From NCBI GenBank assembly GCA_965238025.1, contig OZ250162.1, positions 62,001 to 126,000 of the forward strand: a DNA stretch of 64,000 nt. Reading direction: 5' to 3'. The translations under genes and the position numbers were made by a program. Position 1 is the first letter of the stretch. Each line of letters begins with the position of its first letter. Positions 29,401 through 37,988 of the stretch are shown here, piece by piece. The notes beneath the pieces were generated by a model, which searched no databases, was not told the DNA's origin, and was given only the letters and a program-made list of their open reading frames with translations. The stretch comes from Pelagihabitans sp965238025 (lineage in GTDB: Bacteria > Bacteroidota > Bacteroidia > Flavobacteriales > Flavobacteriaceae).

Positions 29401-30791
29401 ATTGCCTTACCTTCGATCAGTTTCGGTTGGAATGCCTGAATACCTAATCGGTGTAATGTCGGGGCCCTGTTCAAAAGAACGGGATGACCTTTCAATACGT
29501 TTTCAAGAATATCCCAAACTACGGGCTCTTTTTTATCTATAATCTTCTTGGCAGATTTTACAGTCTTCACAATACCGCGTTCGATCAACTTACGGATTAC
29601 AAACGGTTTGTATAATTCGGCGGCCATATCTTTTGGAAGACCACATTCAAACAACTGCATTTCCGGACCAACGACGATTACCGAACGGGCCGAGTAATCA
29701 ACACGTTTTCCCAAAAGGTTCTGGCGGAAACGACCTTGCTTTCCTTTCAACGAATCAGAAAGTGATTTTAATGGTCGGTTTGATTCTGTCTTTACTGCAG
29801 ATGCCTTTCTTGTATTATCAAACAAGGAATCAACAGATTCTTGAAGCATACGCTTCTCATTCCTTAGAATAACTTCCGGTGCCTTAATTTCGACCAATCG
29901 CTTAAGACGATTGTTACGAATGATAACCCTTCTATATAGGTCGTTTAAATCAGAAGTTGCAAAGCGACCACCATCTAACGGTACCAACGGACGTAATTCC
30001 GGCGGAATAACAGGAACCACCTTCATAATCATCCATTCTGGCTTGTTCTCCCTATTCTGTTGAGATTCACGCAAGGCTTCAACAACCTGGAGTCTTTTCA
30101 AGGCTTCCGTCTTACGTTGTTTAGAGGTCTCCGTATTTGCTTTATGTCTTAAATCGTAAGAAAGTTGAAGTAAATCTATTCTTCCCAATAAATCGATCAA
30201 ACACTCTGCACCCATCTTGGCGATGAACTTATTCGGGTCTGAATCTTCCAAATATTGATTTTCTGGCGGAATTTCCTCAAGAATGTTCAAGTACTCTTCT
30301 TCCGTTAGAAAATCCATTTTATTGATTTCCTCGCCTTCTGGGCCCTTTGCAACCCCAGGCTGAATGACCACATACCTCTCGTAATAGATGATCATATCCA
30401 ATTTCTTGGAAGGCAACCCCAAAAGGTAACCGATTTTGTTGGGTAACGAACGGAAGTACCAAATATGGGCAACGGGCACCACCAAATTGATGTGACCTAC
30501 CCTATCCCTACGCACTTTCTTTTCAGTTACTTCAACGCCACAACGGTCACAAACGATACCGCGATAGCGAATTCGCTTATACTTACCACAGGCACACTCA
30601 TAATCCTTAACAGGGCCAAAGATACGTTCACAGAAAAGTCCGTCGCGTTCCGGCTTGTGGGTTCTATAATTAATAGTTTCAGGTTTTAAGACCTCACCTC
30701 TTGACTCTGCCAAAATAGCTTCTGGGGAAGCCAAGCCTATTGAAATCTTGTCAAACCTTTTTTGTGGTGTATTATCGTGTATTCTTGCCAT
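26493..30791 (-). CDS. rpoC: DNA-directed RNA polymerase subunit beta'
   Basis: The 1432-residue product carries the N-terminal zinc site (CACGKYKRIRYRGIVCDRCG), the catalytic Mg-binding motif NADFDGDQMAVH (about residue 465) and the second zinc cluster (CxxCYGRNL region, about 870). The length fits Bacteroidota. It is 37 bp downstream of rpoB and co-transcribed with it. A copy of an ATGTTGTGTGT motif lies 22 bp before the start codon, similar to the one seen before the surface-protein genes. Confidence 0.99.
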   Translation of the reverse strand: MARIHDNTPQKRFDKISIGLASPEAILAESRGEVLKPETINYRTHKPERDGLFCERIFGPVKDYECACGKYKRIRYRGIVCDRCGVEVTEKKVRRDRVGHINLVVPVAHIWYFRSLPNKIGYLLGLPSKKLDMIIYYERYVVIQPGVAKGPEGEEINKMDFLTEEEYLNILEEIPPENQYLEDSDPNKFIAKMGAECLIDLLGRIDLLQLSYDLRHKANTETSKQRKTEALKRLQVVEALRESQQNRENKPEWMIMKVVPVIPPELRPLVPLDGGRFATSDLNDLYRRVIIRNNRLKRLVEIKAPEVILRNEKRMLQESVDSLFDNTRKASAVKTESNRPLKSLSDSLKGKQGRFRQNLLGKRVDYSARSVIVVGPEMQLFECGLPKDMAAELYKPFVIRKLIERGIVKTVKSAKKIIDKKEPVVWDILENVLKGHPVLLNRAPTLHRLGIQAFQPKLIEGKAIRLHPLVCTAFNADFDGDQMAVHLPLGPEAILEAQLLMLASHNILNPANGSPITVPSQDMVLGLYYMTKERKSTKEVPVKGEGLTFYSYEEVVIAFNEGMLELNAGIKVRAKDFNEEGELVNQIIPTTVGRVLFNQVVPEEAGYVNKVLNKKSLRDIIGDILAVTDVPTTAAFLDKIKTMGYEFAFKGGLSFSLGDIIIPPEKHEMISDANGQVDGIMANYNMGLITNNERYNQVIDVWTSTNAVLTELAMKRIREDQQGFNSVYMMLDSGARGSKEQIRQLTGMRGLMAKPKKSTAGGGEIIENPILSNFKEGLSILEYFISTHGARKGLADTALKTADAGYLTRRLVDVSQDVIVNIEDCETLRGVTVQALRKNEEIVETLGARILGRVSLHDVYNPLNEELLLTAGQEIMESDAKRIADSPIEKIEVRSALTCEAPKGICAQCYGRNLATNKMVQRGEAVGVVAAQSIGEPGTQLTLRTFHVGGIAGNISEDSKLESKFAGIAEIEDLRTVKGEDADGKAAQIVISRTSEIKVVDATTGIVLSTNNIPYGSQLFIKNGAKVKEEQVICQWDPYNGVIVSEFPGKIAYENIEQGVTYQVEIDEQTGFQEKVISESRNKKLIPTLLIMNTKDEVLRSYNLPVGSHLMVDDGDKIKEGKILVKIPRKSAKAGDITGGLPRVTELFEARNPSNPAVVSEIDGVVSFGKIKRGNREIIIESKLGEIKKYLVKLSNQILVQENDYVRAGMPLSDGSITPEDILKIKGPSAVQQYLVNEVQEVYRLQGVKINDKHFEVVVRQMMRKVRIVDPGDTIFLENQLIHKDDFINENDAIFGKKVVMEAGESENLKAGMIISPRELRDENSILRRSDKTLVEARDAVSATATPILQGITRASLQTKSFISAASFQETTKVLNEAAVSGKVDTLEGLKENVIVGHRIPAGTGMRDYENIIVGSKEEYDEIMARKEALKF

Positions 30792-30828
30792 AATGTAATG
30801 GTGCTCTAAATTATGTTGTGTGTAAAAA

Positions 30829-33800
30829 CTATTCTTCTAACCGAATGTCGAGGCCCAAACCTTTAAGTTCGTGCATCAATACGTTAAAAGATTCTGGTAA
30901 ACCAGGTTCTGGCATGGTCTCTCCTTTGACGATAGATTCGTAAGTCTTTGCCCTACCAACTACATCATCGGATTTAACCGTCAATATTTCCCTTAAGGTA
31001 GCCGATGCGCCATATGCCTCAAGTGCCCAAACTTCCATTTCCCCAAAACGCTGACCACCAAATTGGGCTTTACCACCCAATGGTTGTTGTGTGATCAAGG
31101 AGTATGGCCCTATGGATCTTGCATGCATTTTGTCGTCAACCATATGGCCTAATTTCAGCATGTAAATTACACCTACAGTTGCAGGTTGGTCAAAACGCTG
31201 TCCTGTGCCACCATCATATAGATAGGTGTGTCCAAATCTTGGAATGTCAGCCTCATCCGTATATGCGTTAATTTGCTCCAGAGTTGCACCATCGAAAATC
31301 GGGGTAGCATATTTTTTGCCCAACTTCAGACCTGCCCAACCCAACACGGTTTCATATATCTGACCAATGTTCATACGGGATGGTACCCCGAGTGGGTTTA
31401 ACACAATATCAACAGGAGTACCGTCCTCTAGGAACGGCATGTCTTCCTGACGTACGATTCTAGAAACAATACCTTTATTTCCGTGACGTCCGGCCATTTT
31501 ATCACCTACTTTAAGCTTACGCTTTTTCGCAATATAAACCTTGGCCAGTTTCATAATACCTGCAGGTAATTCATCACCGACCGAAATCGTAAACTTATCC
31601 CTTCTCAAGTTTCCTTGAAGGTCGTTCAGTTTAATCTTATAGTTGTGCAATAAATCGGTTACAGAAGCATTCGTAGTTTTGTCGGTAGTCCAGCTTCCAC
31701 CCACAAGGTGAGCAAAATCATCTACAGCATTCAGCATCTTCATGGTATACTTCTTGCCCTTTGGCAATACTTCTTCCCCAAGGTCATTAAGAACGCCCTG
31801 AGAAGTTTTTCCGCTGATCAGACTGAATAATTTTTCAACTAAAATGTCCTTTAACTCCTGAAACTTCACTTCATATTCCAGTTCGAGACTGTTGATGGCC
31901 TCCTTATCTTCAGAACGCTTACGTTTGTCTTTTATAGAACGTGAGAACAGTTTCTTTTCGATAACCACACCTCGTAAAGATGGTGAGGCTTTCAAGGAAG
32001 CATCCTTAACATCACCTGCCTTATCCCCAAAAATTGCACGAAGTAATTTTTCTTCGGGAGTAGGATCCGACTCACCTTTTGGTGTAATCTTACCGATTAG
32101 AATATCGCCGGGTTTCACTTCGGCACCGATACGAATCATCCCGTTTTCGTCCAAGTCCTTTGTCGCTTCCTCCGAAACATTAGGGATGTCATGCGTTAAT
32201 TCCTCAGCACCTAATTTTGTATCCCTCACTTCTAGCGAATACTCATCTACGTGAATGGAGGTAAAGATATCTTCACGAACCACTTTTTCCGAGATTACAA
32301 TCGCATCCTCAAAGTTGTATCCTTTCCAGGGCATAAAGGCTACGGTAAGGTTTCTACCCAAAGCCAATTCACCTTTTTCGGTAGCATAACCTTCACACAA
32401 TACCTGTCCCTTCTTAACCTTATCCCCTTTTTTAACAATAGGTTTAAGGTTAATACTTGTTCCTTGGTTCGTCTTTCTAAACTTTACCAAGTTGTAACTT
32501 TTAGAATCTTCCTCAAAACTTATCAGACGCTCGGCATCCGTTCTAGTATACTTGATAACAATTTTTTGCGCGTCTACATATTCTACAACACCAGCGCCTT
32601 CTGCATTGATCAATACTCTTGAATCAGAGGCTACTTGGCGCTCCAATCCAGTACCAACAATCGGGGATTGTGGCTTTAATAGCGGCACTGCCTGACGCAT
32701 CATGTTAGATCCCATCAGGGCACGGTTCGCATCATCATGCTCCAAAAACGGAATCAAAGATGCCGAAATTGATGCAATTTGATTAGGGGCCACATCTGTA
32801 TAATTGATTTCCTTAGGGTCAACCACAGGGAAATCACCTTCTTCCCTAGCAATTACCTTCTCTGAATCTATAGCTCCATTATCCTTAAGTGGGATATTGG
32901 CTTGGGCTATTTTCATACCTTCTTCTTCCTCGGCACTTAGGTATCCGAATTCCTTGGTGTTTACTTTCCCATTGTCTACCTTACGATACGGTGTTTCCAA
33001 GAAGCCCATTGGGTTCACTTTTGCAAAAACGGCCAAAGATGAAATCAAACCAATGTTCGGACCTTCCGGAGTTTCAATAGGACAAAGTCTTCCGTAGTGT
33101 GTGTAGTGAACATCACGCACTTCAAAACCTGCCCTTTCCCTAGAAAGACCTCCTGGTCCTAAGGCCGATAATCTTCTCTTATGGGTAATCTCTGCCAACG
33201 GATTGGTTTGATCCATAAACTGAGACAATTGATTGGTACCAAAGAATGAATTAATTACAGAAGAAAGTGTCTTCGCATTAATCAAATCTATAGGGGTAAA
33301 CACCTCATTATCACGAACGTTCATACGCTCACGAATTGTTCTTGCCATACGGGCAAGACCAACACCAAACTGAGAGGACAACTGCTCCCCTACCGTACGA
33401 ACACGTCGATTGGACAGGTGATCAATATCATCAATCTCTGCTTTAGAGTTGATTAACTCAATCAAGTATTTGATAATGGTGATGATATCTTCGCGGGTCA
33501 AGACCTGCTTGTCCATTCCGATATCCAATTGCAACTTTTTGTTCATTCTGTAACGACCAACCTCACCTAGATTGTAGCGTTGATCAGAAAAGAACAATTT
33601 ATCAATAATACCTCGGGCTGTTTCTTCATCAGGCGGTTCGGCATTTCGTAATTGACGATAAATATGTTCTACCGCTTCCTTTTCAGAGTTGGTAGGGTCT
33701 TTTTGCAAGGTGTTATGGATAATAGCATAGTCGCTCTGTGCATTATTCTCTTTATGCAACAGAATAGTTTTAACATCAGCTTCCATGATCTGGGCAATGT

Positions 33801-34638
33801 GCTCCTTGTCTAAAACCGTATCACGATCTAATACGATTTCGTTCCGTTCAATGGAGACCACTTCACCGGTATCCTCATCCACAAAATCTTCGTGCCAGGT
33901 ATTTAAGACACGTGCGGCCAATTTACGGCCCATTACTTTTTTAAGTCCCGCATTGGAAACCTTGACTTCTTCCGAAAGGTCGAAAATCTCAAGAATATCC
34001 TTATCTCTTTCATAGCCAATAGCCCTGAAGAGGGTTGTTACGGGTAATTTTTTCTTTCTATCGATATAAGCGTACATAACACCATTGATATCGGTAGCAA
34101 ATTCAATCCATGAACCTTTAAATGGGATTACCCTAGCTGAATACAGCTTGGTTCCATTGGCATGAAAAGATTGACCAAAGAATACACCAGGAGAACGGTG
34201 TAGTTGAGAAACAACAACACGCTCCGCACCATTGATAACGAAAGTACCACTGGGTGTCATATAGGGTATTGTTCCTAAATACACATCCTGTACGATGGTC
34301 TCGAAGTCTTCGTGCTCCTCATCGGTACAGTATAACTTCAACCTCGCTTTTAATGGAACGCTATAGGTAAGACCACGTTCGATACATTCTTGTATGGAAT
34401 ATCTAGGCGGATCTATAAAATAATCGAGAAACTCCAATACGAACTGATTCCTAGTGTCCGTAATCGGGAAGTTTTCCATAAAGGTGTTGTACAATCCTTC
34501 ATTGCCCCTTTCGTCAGATTTGGTTTCAAGTTGAAAAAAATCTTGAAACGACTTAATCTGAATGTCTAAGAAATCCGGATATTCCGGTGTGTTCTTAGCG
34601 GATGCAAAATTTATTCTTTCAGTCTGTTTTGTTAACAT
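30829..34638 (-). CDS. rpoB: DNA-directed RNA polymerase subunit beta
   Basis: The 1269-residue product shows the rifampicin-pocket region (FFGTNQLSQFMDQTNPLAEITHKRRLSALGPGG, cited by FFGTNQLSQFMDQTNPL). Late in the protein are the conserved KMAGRHGNKG and GGQRFGEMEVWALEAYGA motifs. The residues of the rifampicin pocket look wild-type (Gln, Asp and His in their usual places). It lies downstream of rplL, with an unusual double hairpin in between. The upstream sequence has no Shine-Dalgarno, as expected here. Confidence 0.99.
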   Translation of the reverse strand: MLTKQTERINFASAKNTPEYPDFLDIQIKSFQDFFQLETKSDERGNEGLYNTFMENFPITDTRNQFVLEFLDYFIDPPRYSIQECIERGLTYSVPLKARLKLYCTDEEHEDFETIVQDVYLGTIPYMTPSGTFVINGAERVVVSQLHRSPGVFFGQSFHANGTKLYSARVIPFKGSWIEFATDINGVMYAYIDRKKKLPVTTLFRAIGYERDKDILEIFDLSEEVKVSNAGLKKVMGRKLAARVLNTWHEDFVDEDTGEVVSIERNEIVLDRDTVLDKEHIAQIMEADVKTILLHKENNAQSDYAIIHNTLQKDPTNSEKEAVEHIYRQLRNAEPPDEETARGIIDKLFFSDQRYNLGEVGRYRMNKKLQLDIGMDKQVLTREDIITIIKYLIELINSKAEIDDIDHLSNRRVRTVGEQLSSQFGVGLARMARTIRERMNVRDNEVFTPIDLINAKTLSSVINSFFGTNQLSQFMDQTNPLAEITHKRRLSALGPGGLSRERAGFEVRDVHYTHYGRLCPIETPEGPNIGLISSLAVFAKVNPMGFLETPYRKVDNGKVNTKEFGYLSAEEEEGMKIAQANIPLKDNGAIDSEKVIAREEGDFPVVDPKEINYTDVAPNQIASISASLIPFLEHDDANRALMGSNMMRQAVPLLKPQSPIVGTGLERQVASDSRVLINAEGAGVVEYVDAQKIVIKYTRTDAERLISFEEDSKSYNLVKFRKTNQGTSINLKPIVKKGDKVKKGQVLCEGYATEKGELALGRNLTVAFMPWKGYNFEDAIVISEKVVREDIFTSIHVDEYSLEVRDTKLGAEELTHDIPNVSEEATKDLDENGMIRIGAEVKPGDILIGKITPKGESDPTPEEKLLRAIFGDKAGDVKDASLKASPSLRGVVIEKKLFSRSIKDKRKRSEDKEAINSLELEYEVKFQELKDILVEKLFSLISGKTSQGVLNDLGEEVLPKGKKYTMKMLNAVDDFAHLVGGSWTTDKTTNASVTDLLHNYKIKLNDLQGNLRRDKFTISVGDELPAGIMKLAKVYIAKKRKLKVGDKMAGRHGNKGIVSRIVRQEDMPFLEDGTPVDIVLNPLGVPSRMNIGQIYETVLGWAGLKLGKKYATPIFDGATLEQINAYTDEADIPRFGHTYLYDGGTGQRFDQPATVGVIYMLKLGHMVDDKMHARSIGPYSLITQQPLGGKAQFGGQRFGEMEVWALEAYGASATLREILTVKSDDVVGRAKTYESIVKGETMPEPGLPESFNVLMHELKGLGLDIRLEE

Positions 34639-34706
34639 CTACGGATAAAATTTTGATCGTGAATAGTAGTTGAGTTGTATATACCTTTATATACTGTATA
34701 AAATGG

Positions 34707-34746
34707 TTTAGGTCTAGCCCCGCCAAAAGGCGGGGAAAGACCTAAA
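34707..34746 (-). promoter_or_regulatory. Long hairpin in the rplL-rpoB intergenic region
   Basis: Two nested arms pair perfectly: TTTAGGTCT (34707-34715) with AGACCTAAA (34738-34746), and inside them CCCCGCC with GGCGGGG around an AAAA loop. Only 2-nt bulges separate the arms. It lies between rplL and rpoB, where other bacteria have an attenuator or RNase III processing site. No long U-run follows on the minus strand, so it is more likely an RNA-processing or partial-attenuation element than a strong terminator. Confidence 0.6.
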
Positions 34747-34748
34747 AC

Positions 34749-34764
34749 CCCCGAAACTTCGGGG
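34749..34764. repeat. Palindrome CCCCGAAACTTCGGGG
   Basis: A perfect 7-bp stem with a 2-nt spacer, adjacent to the large hairpin. A near-identical palindrome (TCCCGAAACTTCGGGA) lies in the tRNA cluster at 39514-39529, which suggests a small dispersed element. Confidence 0.6.
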
Positions 34765-34778
34765 CTATGCCGTTGACC

Positions 34779-35159
34779 TTATTTAAGCTCAACCTCTGCT
34801 CCAGCTTCTTCCAAAGATTTTTTGATACCTTCTGCCTCGTCTTTAGCAACACCTTCCTTAACGGCTTTTGGAGCGCTGTCAACGATATCCTTAGCGTCTT
34901 TTAATCCTAAACCAGTCAATTCCTTAACCAATTTAACAACAGCTAATTTAGAACCACCGGCCGCTTTCAAAATTACGTCGAATTCTGTTTGCTCTTCAGC
35001 AGCTTCACCACCACCAGCGGCTCCGCCACCAGCAGCAACGGCTACTGCAGCTGCAGCAGGTTCGATACCATACTCATCTTTTAATATATCAGCTAATTCA
35101 TTAACCTCTTTTACGGTTAAATTAACCAACTGTTCTGCGAAATCTTTTAATTCTGCCAT
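34779..35159 (-). CDS. rplL: Ribosomal protein bL12 (L7/L12)
   Basis: The 126-residue product has the N-terminal dimerisation domain, an Ala/Gly-rich hinge (about 35-55) and the C-terminal factor-binding domain (KLAVVKLVKELTGLGLKDAK). It forms the flexible ribosomal stalk with bL10. It follows rplJ by 54 bp and precedes the hairpin region before rpoB. Confidence 0.99.
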   Translation of the reverse strand: MAELKDFAEQLVNLTVKEVNELADILKDEYGIEPAAAAVAVAAGGGAAGGGEAAEEQTEFDVILKAAGGSKLAVVKLVKELTGLGLKDAKDIVDSAPKAVKEGVAKDEAEGIKKSLEEAGAEVELK

Positions 35160-35213
35160 TTTTCTATCGTTTAATAAAATTTTAAAATATAATTGTTGTT
35201 TAGTGCGTACTAT

Positions 35214-35729
35214 TTATCTTTCTGATAATGTCTTAATGATGCCTGCTAATTTGCCTCCTCCAGACTTCAATCCAGAAATAACGTTCTTAGCTGGTGATTG
35301 CAACAGTCCTATAATCTCGCCAATCATTTCTTCCTTAGATTTGATGCTTACTAGCATATCTAATTGATTGTCACCTATATAAACTGCTTCCTCGATAAAC
35401 GCGCCTTTCAATAAAGGCTTATCAGACTTTTTACGGAAATTTTTGATCACTTTCGCCGGAGCGTTGGCTATCTCTGAGAACATTAAGGAAGTATTGCCCT
35501 TAAGTACCTCTGGAAGTTCACCAAACTCCTTATCAGAAGCTTCCATTGCTTTTTCCAGCAAGGTATTCTTAACCACAGCCAGTTTAATGTCCGCTTTAAA
35601 ACATGCTCTTCTCAAAGCTGATGTTGTAGAAGCATCCAAGCCAGAGATATCCGCTAAATAAATTGTAGCATTATCTCCTAACTGGGTAGTTAAATCCTGT
35701 ATTACGTTTGCTTTTTCTTTTCTTGTCAT
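35214..35729 (-). CDS. rplJ: Ribosomal protein uL10
   Basis: The 171-residue product matches uL10 along its length (YLADISGLDASTTSALRRACF, ...KGNTSLMFSE). It anchors bL12 to the ribosome. It lies 26 bp after rplA and 54 bp before rplL. Confidence 0.98.
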   Translation of the reverse strand: MTRKEKANVIQDLTTQLGDNATIYLADISGLDASTTSALRRACFKADIKLAVVKNTLLEKAMEASDKEFGELPEVLKGNTSLMFSEIANAPAKVIKNFRKKSDKPLLKGAFIEEAVYIGDNQLDMLVSIKSKEEMIGEIIGLLQSPAKNVISGLKSGGGKLAGIIKTLSER

Positions 35730-35755
35730 ACTAAAAATTTTGAACTACCAGTTCG

Positions 35756-36445
35756 TTAAACTGTTTTAGGGTCTAATTGAAGACTAGGGCTCATAGTGCT
35801 CGACATGAAAATTGATTTCATATAAACACCTTTAGAAGCCGCTGGTTTCAATTTGTTCAATGTATCTAAGAGCTCTTTTGCATTGCCCGCGATTTTATCA
35901 GGCGAGAAAGATACTTTCCCAATAGCCGCATGAACAATACCTGTCTTATCTACCTTGAAATCTATTTTACCTGCTTTAACTTCAGATACGGCCTTAGCGA
36001 TATCCATAGTAACAGTTCCCGTCTTTGGATTTGGCATTAAACCTCTGGGACCTAAAACACGGCCTAAAGGACCTAGTTTACCCATTACGCTTGGCATGGT
36101 GATGATAACATCAACATCTGTCCAACCGCCTTTTATTTTATCCAAATATTCTTGTAACCCAACATAATCAGCTCCCGCTTCCTTAGCATCGGCTTCTTTA
36201 TCAGGCGTAACTAAAGCCAAAACTTTTACATCTTTACCGGTACCATGCGGTAATGTTACCACACCACGTACCATCTGATTGGCTTTTTTGGGATCTACAC
36301 CCAAACGAACTGCCAAATCAACAGAGGCGTCGAATTTTGCCTTGGTTATCTCTTTTACTAAAGCAGAAGCTTCATCTACCGAATAGAGCTTGTCTTTCTC
36401 TATTATAGCGTGTGCCTCTTTTTGCTTCTTTGTTAACTTTGCCAT
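35756..36445 (-). CDS. rplA: Ribosomal protein uL1
   Basis: The 229-residue product contains GPRGLMPNPKTGTVT and the RLGVDPKKANQMVRG segment typical of uL1, the L1-stalk protein. In many bacteria it also represses its own operon. It is 20 bp downstream of rplK. Confidence 0.99.
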   Translation of the reverse strand: MAKLTKKQKEAHAIIEKDKLYSVDEASALVKEITKAKFDASVDLAVRLGVDPKKANQMVRGVVTLPHGTGKDVKVLALVTPDKEADAKEAGADYVGLQEYLDKIKGGWTDVDVIITMPSVMGKLGPLGRVLGPRGLMPNPKTGTVTMDIAKAVSEVKAGKIDFKVDKTGIVHAAIGKVSFSPDKIAGNAKELLDTLNKLKPAASKGVYMKSIFMSSTMSPSLQLDPKTV

Positions 36446-36465
36446 TTAAATTGCTTTATAAGATT

Positions 36466-36903
36466 TTAAAAAGGTCGTTTTCCGGCTACCTTCATACCCA
36501 TTGAACGAGCGGTACCTGCAACCATGCTCATAGCCGATTCTACGGTAAACGCGTTAAGGTCTACCATTTTATCTTCAGCTATTGCCTTAACTTGATCCCA
36601 GGTCACACTACCTAATTTTACTCGGTTAGGTTCGCCAGATCCTTTTTTAATCTTAGCTGCTTCCATCAATTGAACTGCCGCTGGTGGTGTTTTAATGACA
36701 AAATCAAAAGACTTGTCTTTATATACGGTGATAACAACAGGTAAAACTTTACCTGGTTTGTCCTGGGTCCTGGCATTAAATTGCTTACAGAACTCCATGA
36801 TGTTAACGCCGGCAGCACCTAAGGCGGGTCCAACCGGTGGCGACGGATTCGCTGCACCTCCCCTAACTTGTAGTTTAACTACTTTACCTACTTCTTTAGC
36901 CAT
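36466..36903 (-). CDS. rplK: Ribosomal protein uL11
   Basis: The 145-residue product shows the uL11 core (GGAANPSPPVGPALGAAGVN near the N-terminus and GTARSMGMKV at the end). It binds the GTPase-associated region of 23S rRNA. It lies 67 bp after nusG. Confidence 0.99.
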   Translation of the reverse strand: MAKEVGKVVKLQVRGGAANPSPPVGPALGAAGVNIMEFCKQFNARTQDKPGKVLPVVITVYKDKSFDFVIKTPPAAVQLMEAAKIKKGSGEPNRVKLGSVTWDQVKAIAEDKMVDLNAFTVESAMSMVAGTARSMGMKVAGKRPF

Positions 36904-36970
36904 TGTTTAAATTTAAATTGAAGCTATGTCAAATTGGAAGCAACACAACTTTATTTATGTAACACTTATA

Positions 36971-37522
36971 TTAAACTTTTTCTACCTGCATATAGCTGAG
37001 TTCCAATGGGGTCTTTCTTCCGAATATCTTTACCATCACCTCTAGCTTGCGCTTTTCTTCATTGATCTTTTCAACAGTACCATTGAAACCATTAAAAGGA
37101 CCGTCAATCACTTTTACAGTCTCACCAAAAACGAAAGGTATAGCTATACTGTCAGTATTCACAGCCAATTCGTCTACTTTACCTAACATTCTATTTACCT
37201 CAGCTTTCCTCAATGGAACAGGATCCCCTCCTTTGGTTTCTCCTAAAAAGCCAATAACATTGGTAATGGATCTGATGATATGAATCATTTCACCTGCTAG
37301 ATTGGCCTTCACCATTATATATCCTGGAAAATAGACGCGCTCTTTATTGATTTTCTTTCCGTTCCTTATCTGAACTACTTTCTCAGTAGGCACTAAAACC
37401 TCTTCTAAGTAGTCAGCAAAACCGTGACGTTCTACTTCGCTCTCAATGTATCCTTTTATCTTATTCTCTTGGCCACTGACCGCTCGAACCACATACCATT
37501 TCTTATCCGCTACTTCTGCCAT
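36971..37522 (-). CDS. nusG: Transcription termination/antitermination protein NusG
   Basis: The 183-residue product starts KKWYVVRAVSGQENKIK (NGN domain) and ends with a KOW domain (VKVIDGPFNGFNGTVEKINEEKRKLEVM, of which FNGFNGTVE is the core). NusG couples RNA polymerase to ribosome or Rho. It is 12 bp downstream of secE. Confidence 0.98.
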   Translation of the reverse strand: MAEVADKKWYVVRAVSGQENKIKGYIESEVERHGFADYLEEVLVPTEKVVQIRNGKKINKERVYFPGYIMVKANLAGEMIHIIRSITNVIGFLGETKGGDPVPLRKAEVNRMLGKVDELAVNTDSIAIPFVFGETVKVIDGPFNGFNGTVEKINEEKRKLEVMVKIFGRKTPLELSYMQVEKV

Positions 37523-37534
37523 AATGCTTTAGGT

Positions 37535-37723
37535 CTAGTTTAAGATGTTGTCAAAATATAAGCGAATCACTTTACCGAGTACTTCATCAACGCCCCATGT
37601 CGCAAGGGCGAATAAAATTGAAAAAACGGCCACCACCACCATCAAATTAGACGATTCTTCCCTTGAGGGTAATGAAACGTTATTCCTCATCTCTTCAATC
37701 GATTCTTTAATATAGGTCAACAT
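37535..37723 (-). CDS. secE: Preprotein translocase subunit SecE
   Basis: The ATG at 37723 gives a 62-residue protein, MLTYIKESIEEMRNNV..., with one membrane segment (about 30-50) after the typical amphipathic WPSREE-like element (here LPSREE). An in-frame start at 37780 would add a non-conserved extension that does not look like SecE. It lies upstream of nusG as in most bacteria. Confidence 0.95.
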   Translation of the reverse strand: MLTYIKESIEEMRNNVSLPSREESSNLMVVVAVFSILFALATWGVDEVLGKVIRLYFDNILN

Positions 37724-37847
37724 GATATGTCTATTCTTTATTAATATAGTATGTTTCGACTTTGCTCCTAATTGATTCAATTGGGACCCTGCTTGGCATA
37801 TCCCGAAACCCCGGGATTCGTCTCACAAACCGTACTCTTCAATTCAG

Positions 37848-37920
37848 CACGGGAGGAGAGGCTCGAACTCCCGACACCTGGTTTTGGAGACCAGTGCTCT
37901 ACCAACTGAGCTACACCCGT
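37848..37920 (-). tRNA. tRNA-Trp (CCA)
   Basis: A 73-nt cloverleaf with anticodon CCA in the loop CUCCAAA, D-arm GCUC...GAGC and T-loop UUCGAGC. The acceptor arms ACGGGUG and CUCCCGU pair except for a U-U mismatch at position 6-67. No CCA is encoded. It sits between tuf and secE. Confidence 0.95.
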
Positions 37921-37988
37921 ATGTATTTACATCGAAAGGTACCCCGACCTAAAATCGGGACACCTCTGATGAAATATCAATTCTATTC

